Positions 37,058 through 48,168 of a stretch of DNA of 64,000 nt are shown here, piece after piece. The DNA is from Zingiber officinale (taxonomy: Eukaryota; Streptophyta; Magnoliopsida; Zingiberales; Zingiberaceae), in contig NC_055988.1 in the NCBI RefSeq assembly GCF_018446385.1, forward strand, positions 166,182,837 to 166,246,836. Reading direction: 5' to 3'. Numbering within the stretch: the stretch's first letter is position 1; the number at the start of each line of letters is the position of its first letter. A program made the translations under genes and the position numbers. A model generated the notes under the pieces. That model was given only the letters and a program-made list of their open reading frames with translations. It did not search any database and was not told the DNA's origin.

Positions 37058-38166
37058 AAATAACTTTTGGTCAGAACTCTAAATTTAGAATAATATTGAT
37101 TTCTCAAACAATACTATTTTAAATTAACCAACACCTTAAAACATCGTGAATTTTGTATGCCACGTTAGTGTGGACGTATACAAATTAAACATTTGTAAAA
37201 GGAGGGTTTTATCCCATTAATTTTATTATCTTGTCAACCTAACTTTTTGACAAATAAAATTAATAGTTGGTATCTTTTGGTCACACAAATAATAACAGTG
37301 ACTCCGATGGGGAGGATACTATTAGATGTGTCTAAGTGTATATCATTACTTGACACTAAGTCCATTAATAAGATTATGCCCCTTCCGTTGGGGAAGATCA
37401 CCCGCTCTTGATTAACTTCCTATAGTCATCCAAAAATGGAAGTCTGTTATAGTGATCCACAAACAAGCTCATCCGTTATGGAGGAAGGCACTCAGAGCCA
37501 ACGCGCAAGCTTGTTTGCATCACTTACAAACCAGTAATGGAGACTATGGGATTTATTTAAAAATCCCTCTCCCACTTAGTTATTTATAAATGAGGAATTT
37601 TAACTATGCTAGCCTACTAAAACTTGTAAACTACATGCACACACAGCATAATATAAAAGCAATAAATAGAAAATTTAATTTTCAACTATTATGACTTTTA
37701 TCTTTTATTGTCTTCCGTGTGTTGTCATCCCAAGCTGCTGCCATATTTGGCCACCGCCACCGGGTCTAGCTGTCGCATCCATCTTGCTCCTAGTTCTGCT
37801 GCGCCTCTGGTCCTCAGAAGGTTCCACGCTTTGCAAGATTCGATCCGCGACATAAATAGAATTTTACATTTTTGATCCTATATTCCATAAAAGGAATTTA
37901 CATGTATCTAGATCAAAAATAAAATCCTAATAAAACTAAATACAGCTCCTGCTGTATTTTAATACAATCATGCACACACAGATAAATGCCCTTGACATGT
38001 CCAAGGGTCCAATCACACACATAATAACTAAAAGTTATAATAGTTGGATCCTGCATCCACAAAGTTAGCACATCCTACTATTAACCTGCCTAAATTATGT
38101 ATGACATGTGCATAATTAAACTAAATACCAACTACACAGAGACAAAACCCTAGCTCTGATACCAAT

Positions 38167-40569
38167 TGTTGGTTGCTACTCGGAAAACCTATAGGTTCCA
38201 CTGTACAAAAATTTTGTACAAAGGTCTGAACATTTTCCTAGCTACCATGTGTTCTTTTAAATTAAATTTTGGATCGCCTGCGAAACTTAACACGTTTGAT
38301 CCAAAACTTAATCTATTAGTTCTTTTAAGTTTTGACTTAGATCTCCTGCGGAACTTTACACGTTCGACCCAAGTCTCCTTAAGTTATTAATTCCATTAAA
38401 TATTAATTTCCATAATTGGTTCCCAGTACTGACGTGGCGAGGCACATGACCTTCTTGGATATGGGAGCAACCACCACCGACTAGACAAAACCTTTTATAG
38501 AAAGCTAATATTTAATTTCCTAAAATAACTTTAGGTTAACCAAAGAGAACAATCAAATCACAAGGAAAAGAAAAAACAAAAGAACACAGCATCGAAAAAA
38601 CATATTCGAAATTCTAGAACGTAAGCCTCTTATATTTGGTATTATTTCCATAAATAACTAGCATGATGCGGAAATAAAAATTACTAGTTATACCTTGTAG
38701 AAAAACCTCTTGATCTTCTACCGTATTCCTCTTCTAACCTCAGACGTTGTGTGGGCAACGATCTACCGAGATGAGAAACCACCAACCACCTTCTTCTCCT
38801 CCAAGCAAGGTTCGGCCACAAAGGAAAACTTCACCAAGGAGAAAAACCAAAATACTAACCAAGCTCCAAGAGATGCTAGCTTTCTCTTCTTCTTCTTCTT
38901 CTTCTCCAAGTAGTATCCGGCCACCACAAGAGCTCCAAGGGGAAGAGAGAGGTTCGGCCACCACAAGAGGAAGAGAGGGAGAGGATGGCCGGCCACACCA
39001 AGGAACAAAAGAGGGAGAGAAATAATAGATGTTGTGTCTCATGAAGGCACTCTCACCCCTTCTTTTATATTCCTTGGCCTAGGCAAATTAGGAAATTTAA
39101 TTACAATAAAATTTCCTCAATTTCCTTGACATGATTTAATTGAGAAAAATAAAATAAAATTTCCCAATTAAATCTACATTGACCGGTCATATCATTGGAG
39201 AACAAATTGGACAAGTTTCAATCAACAATTAAAACTTCCTAATTTGTTTCCGGAAATTTTAAAATTAAAATTTCTCTTTAAAAATCTCTACATGGTTAAT
39301 AAAAGAAATTTCTATAATTTTAATTTTACAACATGTCAATAATTTTTAAAGAGAAAATAAAATATTTCACCAATCTACAAATAAGGAAAGAGATCTAATC
39401 TCTTTCTTTAATCTTTTGTAAATTTTACAAGAGAGATAATTTAATTTAAATTCTCTTTAATAAATTATTTCTTTCACATAATAAAAATTAAAATTAAAAT
39501 TCTTTTTAATTTATTTTGGCCTGTCCTATTAGCTTGGGTTCAAGCTAGTGCCAGCCACCCAATCTTATACCTAGGCCGGCCCTAGCTTGTTCCCAAGCTA
39601 GCTTGGCCGACCCCTATTGGGTGGGTATAGAAGGTGGGTATAGGTGGGTATAGAACTCTATAAATAAGAGGCTACGATAGGGACCGAGAGGAGGAATTGG
39701 TTTTGGTCTCCCGATAAAATTAAGCATCCCGTGTTCGCCCCGAACACACAATTTATTTTTATCAATGATAATTCATTCCACTAGAGAACTATCATTGAAC
39801 TACCGCACCAATCCCAAATTACATTTTTGGGCTCCTTCTTATTATGAGCATGTTAGTCTCCCTGTGTTTAAGATATCGAATGTCCACTAATTAAGTGAGT
39901 TACTGACAACTCATTTAATTAATATCTAAGTCCAAGAGTAGTACCACTCAACCTTATCATCATGTCGGACTAAGTCCACCTGCAGGGTTTAACATGACAA
40001 TCCTTATGAGCTCCTCTTAAGGACATTATCAACCTAGTATCTCTAGGACACAGTTTCCTTCTATAATCAACAACACACACTATAAGTGATATCATTTTCC
40101 AATTTATCGGGCTTATTGATTTATCGAACTAAATTTCACCCATTGATAAATTAAAGAAATAAATATCAAATATATGTGCTTGTTATTATATTAGGATTAA
40201 GAGCACACACTTCCATAATAACCGAGGTCTTTGTTTCTTTATAAAGTCAGTATAAAAGAAACGACCTCAAATGGTCCTACTCAATACACTCTGAGTGTAC
40301 TAGTGTAATTATACAGTCAAGATAAACTGATACCTAATTACACTACGACCTTCTAATGGTTTGTTCCTTTCCATTTTGGTCGTGAGCTACTGTTTATAAT
40401 TTATAAGGTACTGATAATATCATCTTCTATATGTGACACCACATACTATATTATCTACAATATAAATTAATTGAACAACTACAACTAAATGTAGAAAATT
40501 TGACCAAATGTGATTCTTTATTCATAATGAATGTTTACAAAGCTTAGGTTTTCAGTATACACTCCAACA
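38167..40569 (-). repeat. 5' LTR of the copia element
   Basis: 2,403-bp LTR highly similar to 30714-33119. The solo copy at 57346-59756 belongs to the same family but is more diverged. Confidence 0.9.
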
Positions 40570-40754
40570 CGATTGGGCTGCTCTCTGTGCTCGCGACAAA
40601 GGCTCCCAATTGATCGGCTGATTGATTGGGCTGTCGTTTGACGCAGCACTATGCCCAATCGATCAGCTGATCGATTGAACTTGGTCCAATTTGATCACTT
40701 GATCAAATTGACCAACCCTAGCTCGCCCGAGTCAATTCTAGGGCTCCCAAACCC

Positions 40755-41290
40755 AACATCCGATTAACCTTGACTTGTTGGGATTCTTCGTGCCTAGCAT
40801 CCGATCAACCTTGACATGTTGGAACTTCTTCACCAAGTGTCCGGTCAATCCTTTTACCCACTTGGACTTTTCTCCTCGTGCCAAGTGTCCGGTCAACGTT
40901 GACCCACTTGGACATACCATTTCTTGCCAAGTGTTCGGTCTTCCATGCCCCACTTGGACTTCCTTCCACTAGATGCCCATTCACCCTTGACCCATTTCGA
41001 TTTCCACGTGTCTAGCTTCACTCACTAGAAATTTCCATCTCCCTAACTTCACTCATTAGGACTTTCCATCTGCCTGGATTCACTCACTAGGACTTTCACC
41101 TTACTTCACTCACTAGGATTTTCCATTTGCCTAGTTTCGCTCACCAGGACTTTCCATCTACCTGGTTTTACTCACCAGGTCTTTAACCTGACTTCACTTA
41201 CCAAGATTTCCCACTACCCGGCTTCACTCACCGGGACTTCCAGCTGCTTGTTTGGCTTCACTCGCCAGGAATTTCACAGTCAAGTATCCG
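40755..41290. repeat. Two adjoining minisatellite-like arrays in the LTR-like repeat
   Basis: From about 40755 to 40985 a unit of 55-60 bp repeats around CCGGTCAACNTTGACCCACTTGG. From about 41005 to 41275 a unit of about 34 bp repeats around TTCACTCACCAGGACTTTCC. Similar CCAGGACTTTCC blocks occur at 53235-53370. The units are diverged and non-coding. Confidence 0.65.
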
Positions 41291-41492
41291 ATCAACCTTG
41301 ACATACTTGACTTTTCTTCACATCAAACTGGTTAAACCTTGATCAGAAGGGAATTGTACTAATAATCTCCTCAATCACCAACAATCTCCATATATTGTCA
41401 AACATCAAAACCTAAACATCAAAACTCAAGCTTGAGCCAACTCAAGCATAGTCAACCTGATCAACCTTGACCTAGGGGATATTGCACCAACA

Positions 41493-43464
41493 AAACTAAC
41501 AACACGTTAAATGAGTGTAAGCAAATAAGTTTAGGTCCATAAGTGAGTTTTGGTTAAAATACATTGATGGATATAGGATAATTAGATTTATGTAAACTCT
41601 CAATCACTATGAAGGGTTTAGCGAGGAGAAAATAGATATGATATCAAACTAAAATTTTGATCAAGGAAGAAAGTGAGTCTGATATGATCGCATATCAAGT
41701 CCAACATGTTGATACCTATCATATCAATCTAACATACATTAGCAAGGTCTAGCTAAAATCTAGTATCACATTGGAGCACCTTGCAAATCGATTAAGTATT
41801 GGAGTACATCATATTGCAGGTGTTGTTGAATATTGATTCCCCACACATCCAATGAAACCATAAATACGATTTTTATCATCACCCTTTGCTACCAAATTGT
41901 AAGTTTTTTTTACACGACAACCCTATTTTACAATAGTAAATTTATACACATATCGCTAAATTTTTTAATGTGTTTTTCTATTAATTTCACTCTTGCTAGA
42001 TCGTTATTTATAATATCCCTAAATCCTAAATAATCTTTAATGTGTTTTTTCTCACATTCTTAATCGTTATTGTCCTTTGAACTCTTCTTTTGAAATTCTT
42101 ACGATAATATCCCTAAATCCTAAATAATCTTTAATGTGTTTTTTCTCACATTCTTAATCGTTATTGTCCTTTGAACTCTTCTTTTGAAATTCTTACGATA
42201 ATATCCCTAAATCCTAAATAATCCTTTGTAATCCTGCTAAACAGCATGAGAAGATATGACAAGCGGAAGAACATGATCATTCATATTTATAAGATCATGC
42301 AGAAGGTTGGAAGAGGAAAGAGGGTGAGAAGTTCATGATCATTTCATATTTATAATATTAGACAAAGGAATGAAAAAGGAAAGAGGTTGAGAAGATGTAC
42401 ATCTGAATCATAAAATAATTTTTAATTAAAAATATAACTTAGATGCTTGAAAAATGATGATTGAAAAAAAAAGAAGGTTCGCAGGAGAGGTAAAAGGAAA
42501 ATTTTTATTTTTTTTATTTATGCCCTTTGATATAAACAAAATTACTATACACCTTTTAATAAATACCATATCCAACAAACATCTTTTATAAATTGCTGAG
42601 TAGTGAGAAAGTACAATTGCTTTAAGAGTTTATTTACGTATGCATAAAAAGGATATTGGTTAAAAATAAATAGGATGCTCTATTTTTTTTGGTACGTTTT
42701 CTTTGTTAATCAAAGACCCCATCCTATTAACAATACATTCTATATTATTATCTGTTATCGAATATATGCACCTTCCAAATCACAATAGCTTGAAGCCTCC
42801 ATGGTCATAAACTCCTACACCAAAATGAAAGATGTTTCTATCATTCGATAAAATGGTAGCCAAAAAGTAGTTTGGAACCCATGAACTGACGAGAGTTCAT
42901 TTCAAATAGTCGAATGAGTTATAAATGATGTTAGAGTTTAGGGATTCTTTGCCGCATGAAGAAGTAAATTCTTCATGCTACCAATGCATGTTAGATAAAT
43001 TCTTCACTGGAAGTAAATTCATCTTCCGACATTCAAGCTACCAATGCATTTTGTCAAAACAGATTCTAAAGAAACTAATCGACTTTTCCCTTAACATAGA
43101 GAGGATTTTTGTTCCCATAAGCATCATCTAACGGTCCTAAGTTATTACACATGGTATACTATCAAAACTTCCTTGGACTGTAACACAAATACAAGAGAAT
43201 ATGAATCTCTCTTTTCTGCACACATTCTTTTAAAACAAACCCCAAATTTGATGGTTAAATCAATAAAAAAAAATGAACAAGATCATCATAAATTATAGAT
43301 ATGACCAAGTAAAAATAATTGAAATTAAGCAATGCTTCTTAACAATTCCAAAAAGTTAATTCCTTTCTCAATCCTCTATATCAAAACAAACCATATTGGT
43401 ATCAGATTGATCTGGTTTGGTATCGAGCTCAATCATCAAGTCCCATGGGCACGCCATGTACATA
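41493..43464. other. Intergenic, AT-rich, no gene; downstream of NSA2
   Basis: No coding family is recognised on either strand. The only structure is the 94-bp tandem repeat listed separately. The last few hundred bases before 43465 would be the NSA2 3' flank. Confidence 0.4.
42011..42222. repeat. 94-bp tandem repeat, about 2.3 copies
   Basis: Copies begin at 42011, 42105 and 42199 (partial), starting TAATATCCCTAAATCC. They are practically identical, so the duplication is recent. Non-coding. Confidence 0.9.
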
Positions 43465-46400
43465 TCACACAAGCAGAACTGCATTTATACAACCATCATT
43501 TTCTGGATTGTTGGTCACTTGTGCATATTTCCCTACAGAAATTTCCAGAGGCAAACATAATTAAAATAATGCCAAGGAGTAAGTCACTGATGAATTCACT
43601 AGCTTAGGCTTGTGAAACCCTAAACACCATTTAAAACCCAATATAATCCAAACTCATTTCAAATTATGGGTTGAGGGGTTTAGAGGTTCACAGATTCAGG
43701 TTTGCTAATTGGCAAATAATTTGCTAAATCAACATTAAGTCAAATCATCACTGTGCAAACATATAGTAATCAAACAGGTGCAATATTTAAAAAAATCTGA
43801 AAAATTAAATGATTATGATGGATTTGATTCCCATACAAACTTTACCACAATAGATTATTAAATAACCCTAAAACAAATCAAAATGCAAACTATAAGTCAA
43901 TGAGGTTAGAGTTTTTACCCCACACTACTTTTCCAGCTGGAGTAACCAGACCAAGTTCACTCACATTAACCTGCCAATCCAAAAATAAGGTTTTTCAGCA
44001 TGAAATTGATTTTCTAATGGCAATTAAAGTGCTCCTTTGAATCAACTTGAACAAAGAGAATGGAAGTCGAAAGGTGAAAACTGGAGAAATGGCTACCTCA
44101 ATGATCGTTCCTTTGGTTACAACACCAAGCGAAGTGTACATTGGCCCATTTGGATTCTTCTTTATCCCTATGATTTCGAGATTAAAAGTGCATTTCAGCT
44201 CTGGGTGAGTTACATGAGCTTTAGTAAATCGCAGGCCTGTTGGTCGAATGAAGCGCTCATACTTCGGAGGCTTTCTTGTAAACCCTGGTCCAACGAAGGT
44301 CACTTTTGTGACCATTCTCTTCCACTGTTTAGCTGTTGAAGAAACCATTTCAACTGTTAGAAGCTTACAAAATAGGCAAATCATAGGTTGATCTGGATTA
44401 CTGGGATATGATATATGCATACTGCAAAATATCAAATGTTTTCAAATCCCGATGTCACAAAGCGCTCTTTAAAACAGTGTTAAGTAGGGACAATATGTGT
44501 TTGCTGTCTCCACTGCATCACAGTGAATATTGTTTTAATATCTATTATCTAAATCACTCACCAAAAGACAGCTAGTTTATTTGTCTAACCCAACTTGATA
44601 AAGTTGGGATAAATTTGAAGAGAAGATGTTCAGTAGTTTGTATTTAATTCCAAACATATTGAGAAAGAGTTCTGAAGTATCAACTATGTCTGAAAATTGA
44701 ATACTTATAAGATTATTTTAGACTTAAAAATATTATAAACTTGAATCTTAGTTGTAATTTTTTTCACTCACTGTGATAACTACAAATATTAAGTTCTCAT
44801 GTTCACCTATGATATATTTGTATGAATATAATAATGTAAAATATCTTTTTCTGGAAAAAAAATGCTTACATATACATCTAAAAAGACATTCACGCTGAAG
44901 CAATGTAACAGTAGGGTACCAAACATATTAGAGTAGAACACCAGTCAAAACTCTAAAACAACATACCAAAGTATTGAAATATAAGTGGTAATATGAAAAG
45001 TGCCAAGCACAAACCAACAAATGAAGTGAAACCAACTACCATATCTGGACTTTCATATTGCCATCAAGTGAACCAATTCTTTCGGAAGCATTTACTGACC
45101 AACATGCATAAGTAACATCACTAGAACCTAGAGTCAACTTCAACCATGCTTAAGTTTGGATTCTTTTGCATTGGTTCTATTAATCTATGTTGTTCTTCTA
45201 CTTCCATAGAATCTCTCTTAAGATATATTACTCTTTTATCCTCCAAAATCTTTGTAATCCTCCACAAAAGTTTAAAAAAAAAAAAACACTTTCCAATTAT
45301 GTCTAACACATATTTATGAAAAAAAGGCCTCAGTTTCTTAGGATAAATCAGAAAGTATAAAAGAATGTAGGAGACAACCAACCAAAAAAAGTGGCAATTG
45401 AACAACACAATCAATTCTCCTAGTCCCACTGTAAGATGCATGCATAGTTGTGCGAAGAACTATGAAATTTTTTGTAAGTTGATATGTATATAATACATAT
45501 TATTATTTTATTTGATAGTTATCTAGGTTGACAAAGCTGGAATGACCAAAAAAACATAAATGCTCACATTTTCGCTTCCCAGATCGAATAACTCGAAACA
45601 TTTCTACCTCAGCAACAGGCCTGACCTATAAAGAAGAACAATACATTTACTTAGTTTCTGATTGTTTGATGCCTGATAGAGATTGTTATTGACAGAACAT
45701 GAGACAATAAAAAGATACCTTTGGTAAAGGAACATCCCATTTGCCAGCCTTTTCCTTCCTCTTTTGTTTAATAGTGTTGCTAAGGACCTAAAAGCAAATA
45801 ATCATCAACAGGAAGCTAACATAAATTATATATATATATATATATATAAACTGGCCATTGCAATAACATCAATAGAGTGTGTGCACAAGAAAGATCAGTA
45901 ACCTTTGCTCTTGTTGTGGTATCACGATCCAAAAGATAGGCAGGAATAGCTCCATCATGAACTTTATCATCCACTTTGCGTCTACTTGATGATTCCTCAT
46001 GCATAGCAATCCTGCAAATCACACCGAAGCAGTTTGCTTAGTTTTCCATTCAGCCAACTAACCAAGAATTCTTTTCTTTAACAAACAACAAAAAATCCAT
46101 CATTAATGTTTGAAACTATTTTATTCTCTAATCTATCGAGATGATGACGCCAATGACAGAAACACCAACCACAGTCCAACAGAACTGTTTGCTTACTACT
46201 TCATCTATTTTAATTACATCAAAACTGTAAATTGGCACATTGATAGACGTCTATAAACTACAAACAAATTCAAATTGCAATCTTAACCACACAAAACCCT
46301 CATAAATTTTTAAAAAACAAGCCAGACACTTAGATTACCCAGCGCACCACATGATTATGAACTGATTATAAATTGCAAGGACAATAACAACAACATGGAC

Positions 46401-46819
46401 GCATCAGTAAGAACTCAGAAACTAGAGAGATGCATAGGAAGCTTACGTCTTCTTCATCAAAGCCTTCTCGGCGTAGCGCTTCTTAGCAAACATCTTCCCC
46501 TTAATTCCCAGAACCTGTAAATAAATCGCAAACCTCTAAGACAGTTCCACACGCATGGAAAATCCTTGAGTTAGAAGTAACTACTAGCAGTAAAAAAAAA
46601 ATCACACCCTTTTGGCAAACGCAGACCGCTCATGGACCACCCGAGCTTCCTTCTTCCGCTTCCGCTCGAAATGATCCAGCCGGTAGCCATGGCGCTTCCG
46701 GTGAAGCTCGATGTAGTCCCCTTGCGGCTAATCAGAGAAGTCCCGTAAATCAACCACTCCAATCAAAAACAACTCGAAATGCAAGAGAATCCAACAAGAC
46801 GAGTAGAGCCACTCACCAT
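43465..46819 (-). CDS. NSA2: Ribosome biogenesis protein NSA2 homolog
   Basis: Exons on the minus strand are 46817-46819 (only the ATG), 46608-46727, 46447-46514, 45903-46011, 45719-45787, 45568-45625, 44097-44332, 43919-43970 and 43465-43532. They join in frame to 260 residues, exactly the family length. The protein opens [20 protein letters not shown]. It has the basic N-terminal helix region ([20 protein letters not shown]) and the highly conserved C-terminal eS8-like fold: [29 protein letters not shown] and [20 protein letters not shown]. It ends [15 protein letters not shown], as in yeast and human NSA2. NSA2 is a nucleolar assembly factor of 60S precursors, needed for 27S pre-rRNA processing. 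As in RPS10, the first intron follows directly after the start codon. A telo-box and a TATA box sit upstream. Confidence 0.96.
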
Positions 46820-46842
46820 GTCGACGGCAGCGGAACCAAGAT

Positions 46843-46851
46843 TTAGGGTTT
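46843..46851 (-). promoter_or_regulatory. Telo-box (AAACCCTAA) in the NSA2 leader
   Basis: AAACCCTAA on the minus strand lies 24-32 bp before the start codon. Telo-boxes are over-represented in plant genes for ribosomal proteins and ribosome assembly factors and support coordinated expression in dividing cells. Confidence 0.65.
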
Positions 46852-46880
46852 GGTTCGGTCATCGAACCAGAGGAAGGCAT

Positions 46881-46890
46881 TTTATATAGT
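46881..46890 (-). promoter_or_regulatory. NSA2 TATA box
   Basis: ACTATATAAA on the minus strand is a good match to the plant TATA consensus, about 62 bp upstream of the ATG and about 30 bp upstream of the telo-box. This predicts a short leader of about 30 bases. Confidence 0.65.
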
Positions 46891-47044
46891 ACGGGTATGA
46901 TGTTTCGCGGAACAAGTTAATTCTGAAAGGCGACTTGTGTTAACTAACATCCGATTAACGTGATAATCGAATATCAACTGGGATATTCGTAGGACAAGTA
47001 ATGTCCGATTAAAATTGAACTCATGGAAGATATGACGAGACAAA

Positions 47045-47601
47045 TAGGGATGATAATTTTCCCCGTGGGTTTGGGGTTCCGCGGGGAAAACTTGAAATGA
47101 GGATAGGGATCCTTGATTTTTTGGGGATGGGACGGGTTTGGGACGAGTATGAGAATATTATCTCCATCCCTGAACCCGCCCCGAATATTATTATTATTAA
47201 TATTAATAAATAATAATATGATTTTTTAAAAAAATATTAATAATAGTGTTAACATTAATCTATTGACTTCAAATAGGCAACAAAATCTGTGAGGTCTGTA
47301 TGTACTTCATGATTTACCTGAGCTATTATTCGGAACCATGTCTTCTATATTCCCCTGTTTGCCATTCTTACAGGAAATCGAGCTGAATAAGACTAGCTGG
47401 AATGCACTGTTTCAGCCTTACCTTTTCTTTGAGACACATAAAAATTATCTTCAGGTTGGCATTGTTGCTGCCGATAGATCATGGAGATGGGGCGGGGATA
47501 GGGAATCCCCGAATCTGTGGGTTTGGGTTCAGGGAAAAATGAAAACGGGGCGGAGATGAGAATGACAAACCCATCCCGGCCCTGCCCCATTACCATCCCT
47601 A
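47045..47601. mobile_element. Non-autonomous hAT element carrying a gene fragment (Pack-type)
   Basis: The 557-bp element has inverted ends TAGGGATG and CATCCCTA (8 of 8 bases) and an exact 8-bp target duplication GAGACAAA (47037-47044 and 47602-47609), diagnostic of hAT. The outer parts (GGGACGGG-rich ends and an ATT-rich inner tract with AATAATAGTGTTAA) match the element at 9207-9912. The middle (about 47262-47483) is foreign and derives from a poly(A) polymerase gene. No transposase is present, so movement would need an enzyme from elsewhere. It lies about 160 bp beyond the NSA2 TATA box. Confidence 0.85.
47262..47483 (+). pseudogene. Captured poly(A) polymerase gene fragment (two partial exons and one intron)
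   Basis: Plus-strand reading gives GNKICE, followed by a GT...ACAG intron of about 95 bases (47294-47373 and flanks). It continues with EIELNKTSWNALFQPYLFFE and THKNYLQVGIVAAD. Plant nuclear poly(A) polymerases have QRGNKICEAME...W..LFE.F.FFE.YKNYLQVDIVAAD at the corresponding place, in the central domain, with an intron after the ICE codons. Because the intron is kept, capture was from genomic DNA, not mRNA. The fragment lacks the catalytic region and is not expected to encode an enzyme. One base is missing just before GNKICE relative to the family, and the left edge is approximate. Confidence 0.75.
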
Positions 47602-47609
47602 GAGACAAA

Positions 47610-48168
47610 TGACTTTTTTTTTAGTTATTTAATCATATAATATTCAAACAACAATAATAAACTTACAGAGAGTCAGCTGTATAAATTCTTCTATATTATT
47701 AAATTATTATTTATATTTAAATAAATTTTATTTTATTTTATTATTATTAATTAAGATTTCTTTTACCTATATAATATTGATATAAATATCTGTCGATCAT
47801 TTAATTAAAACATTGATTTATTTTTAAGATATATTTATACCATCTGAAAAATATAGTTTCTTTGAATTGATATAAATATTTGTCATAGTTCAAAACATTG
47901 AATTAAAACATTGATTTATCTTTTAGATCATATTTATACCATTTGAAAAATATAGTTTCTTTCGATATATGTAACCCTTCCGTTCTTATTTTACTCATCT
48001 TCGTAAATTCTACGGATTCACCTTAACATTATTCTTTATCTTTACAACTCTATCTTTTTTTACTAATGTGCTAGATTAGAGATGACAATGGGTCATACTT
48101 GAGTCAGATTCAATATTTTTCATCCTCACATGCATTGGGTATTGGATATCCATCCTCATAACTATATC
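47610..48168. other. AT-rich spacer with a 90-100 bp direct duplication
   Basis: Two diverged copies lie at about 47777-47866 and 47867-47966, both starting TTGATATAAATAT and ending AAAAATATAGTTTCTTT. The rest is AT-rich. No gene is seen. Confidence 0.6.

Larger units (their letters stand above)
30714..40569 (-). mobile_element. Ty1/copia LTR retrotransposon, full-length outline
   Basis: This 9,856-bp fossil lies on the minus strand between exact 5-bp duplications CGATT (30709-30713 and 40570-40574). Its LTRs are 30714-33119 (3' LTR, 2,406 bp) and 38167-40569 (5' LTR, 2,403 bp), both TG...CA. A primer site matching initiator tRNA-Met (TGGTATCAGAGC on the minus strand) lies next to the 5' LTR, and a purine tract AAGTGGGAGAT next to the 3' LTR. 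The coding part (about 33141-37057) holds gag with a CCHC knuckle, protease, integrase, reverse transcriptase and RNase H in copia order; it is broken at about four places. By eye the LTRs differ at about 38 sites (near 1.6%), mostly transitions, suggesting roughly 0.6 million years at a grass substitution rate. It looks closest to the TNT1/Tork-Angela group, which is uncertain. Confidence 0.93.
30341..41492. mobile_element. Older LTR-like repeat split by a Ty1/copia insertion
   Basis: The left part (30341-30713) and right part (40570-41492) carry the same unusual motif array of CCAATCGATTGG-like and GATCGATC-like palindromes and are contiguous once the copia element 30714-40569 is removed. 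The right part continues with CAACCTTGACNTACTTGG-type and CACCAGGACTTTCC-type repeats and ends GATATTGCACCAACA. It resembles LTR sequence by its CA end and repeats, but no coding region was found. Its outer left boundary is uncertain. Confidence 0.45.

Noticed and set aside
40570-41492. Second intact LTR retrotransposon
   Set aside because: Only LTR-like sequence is present, split by the copia insertion. No gag or pol, no defined left end and no target duplication were found.
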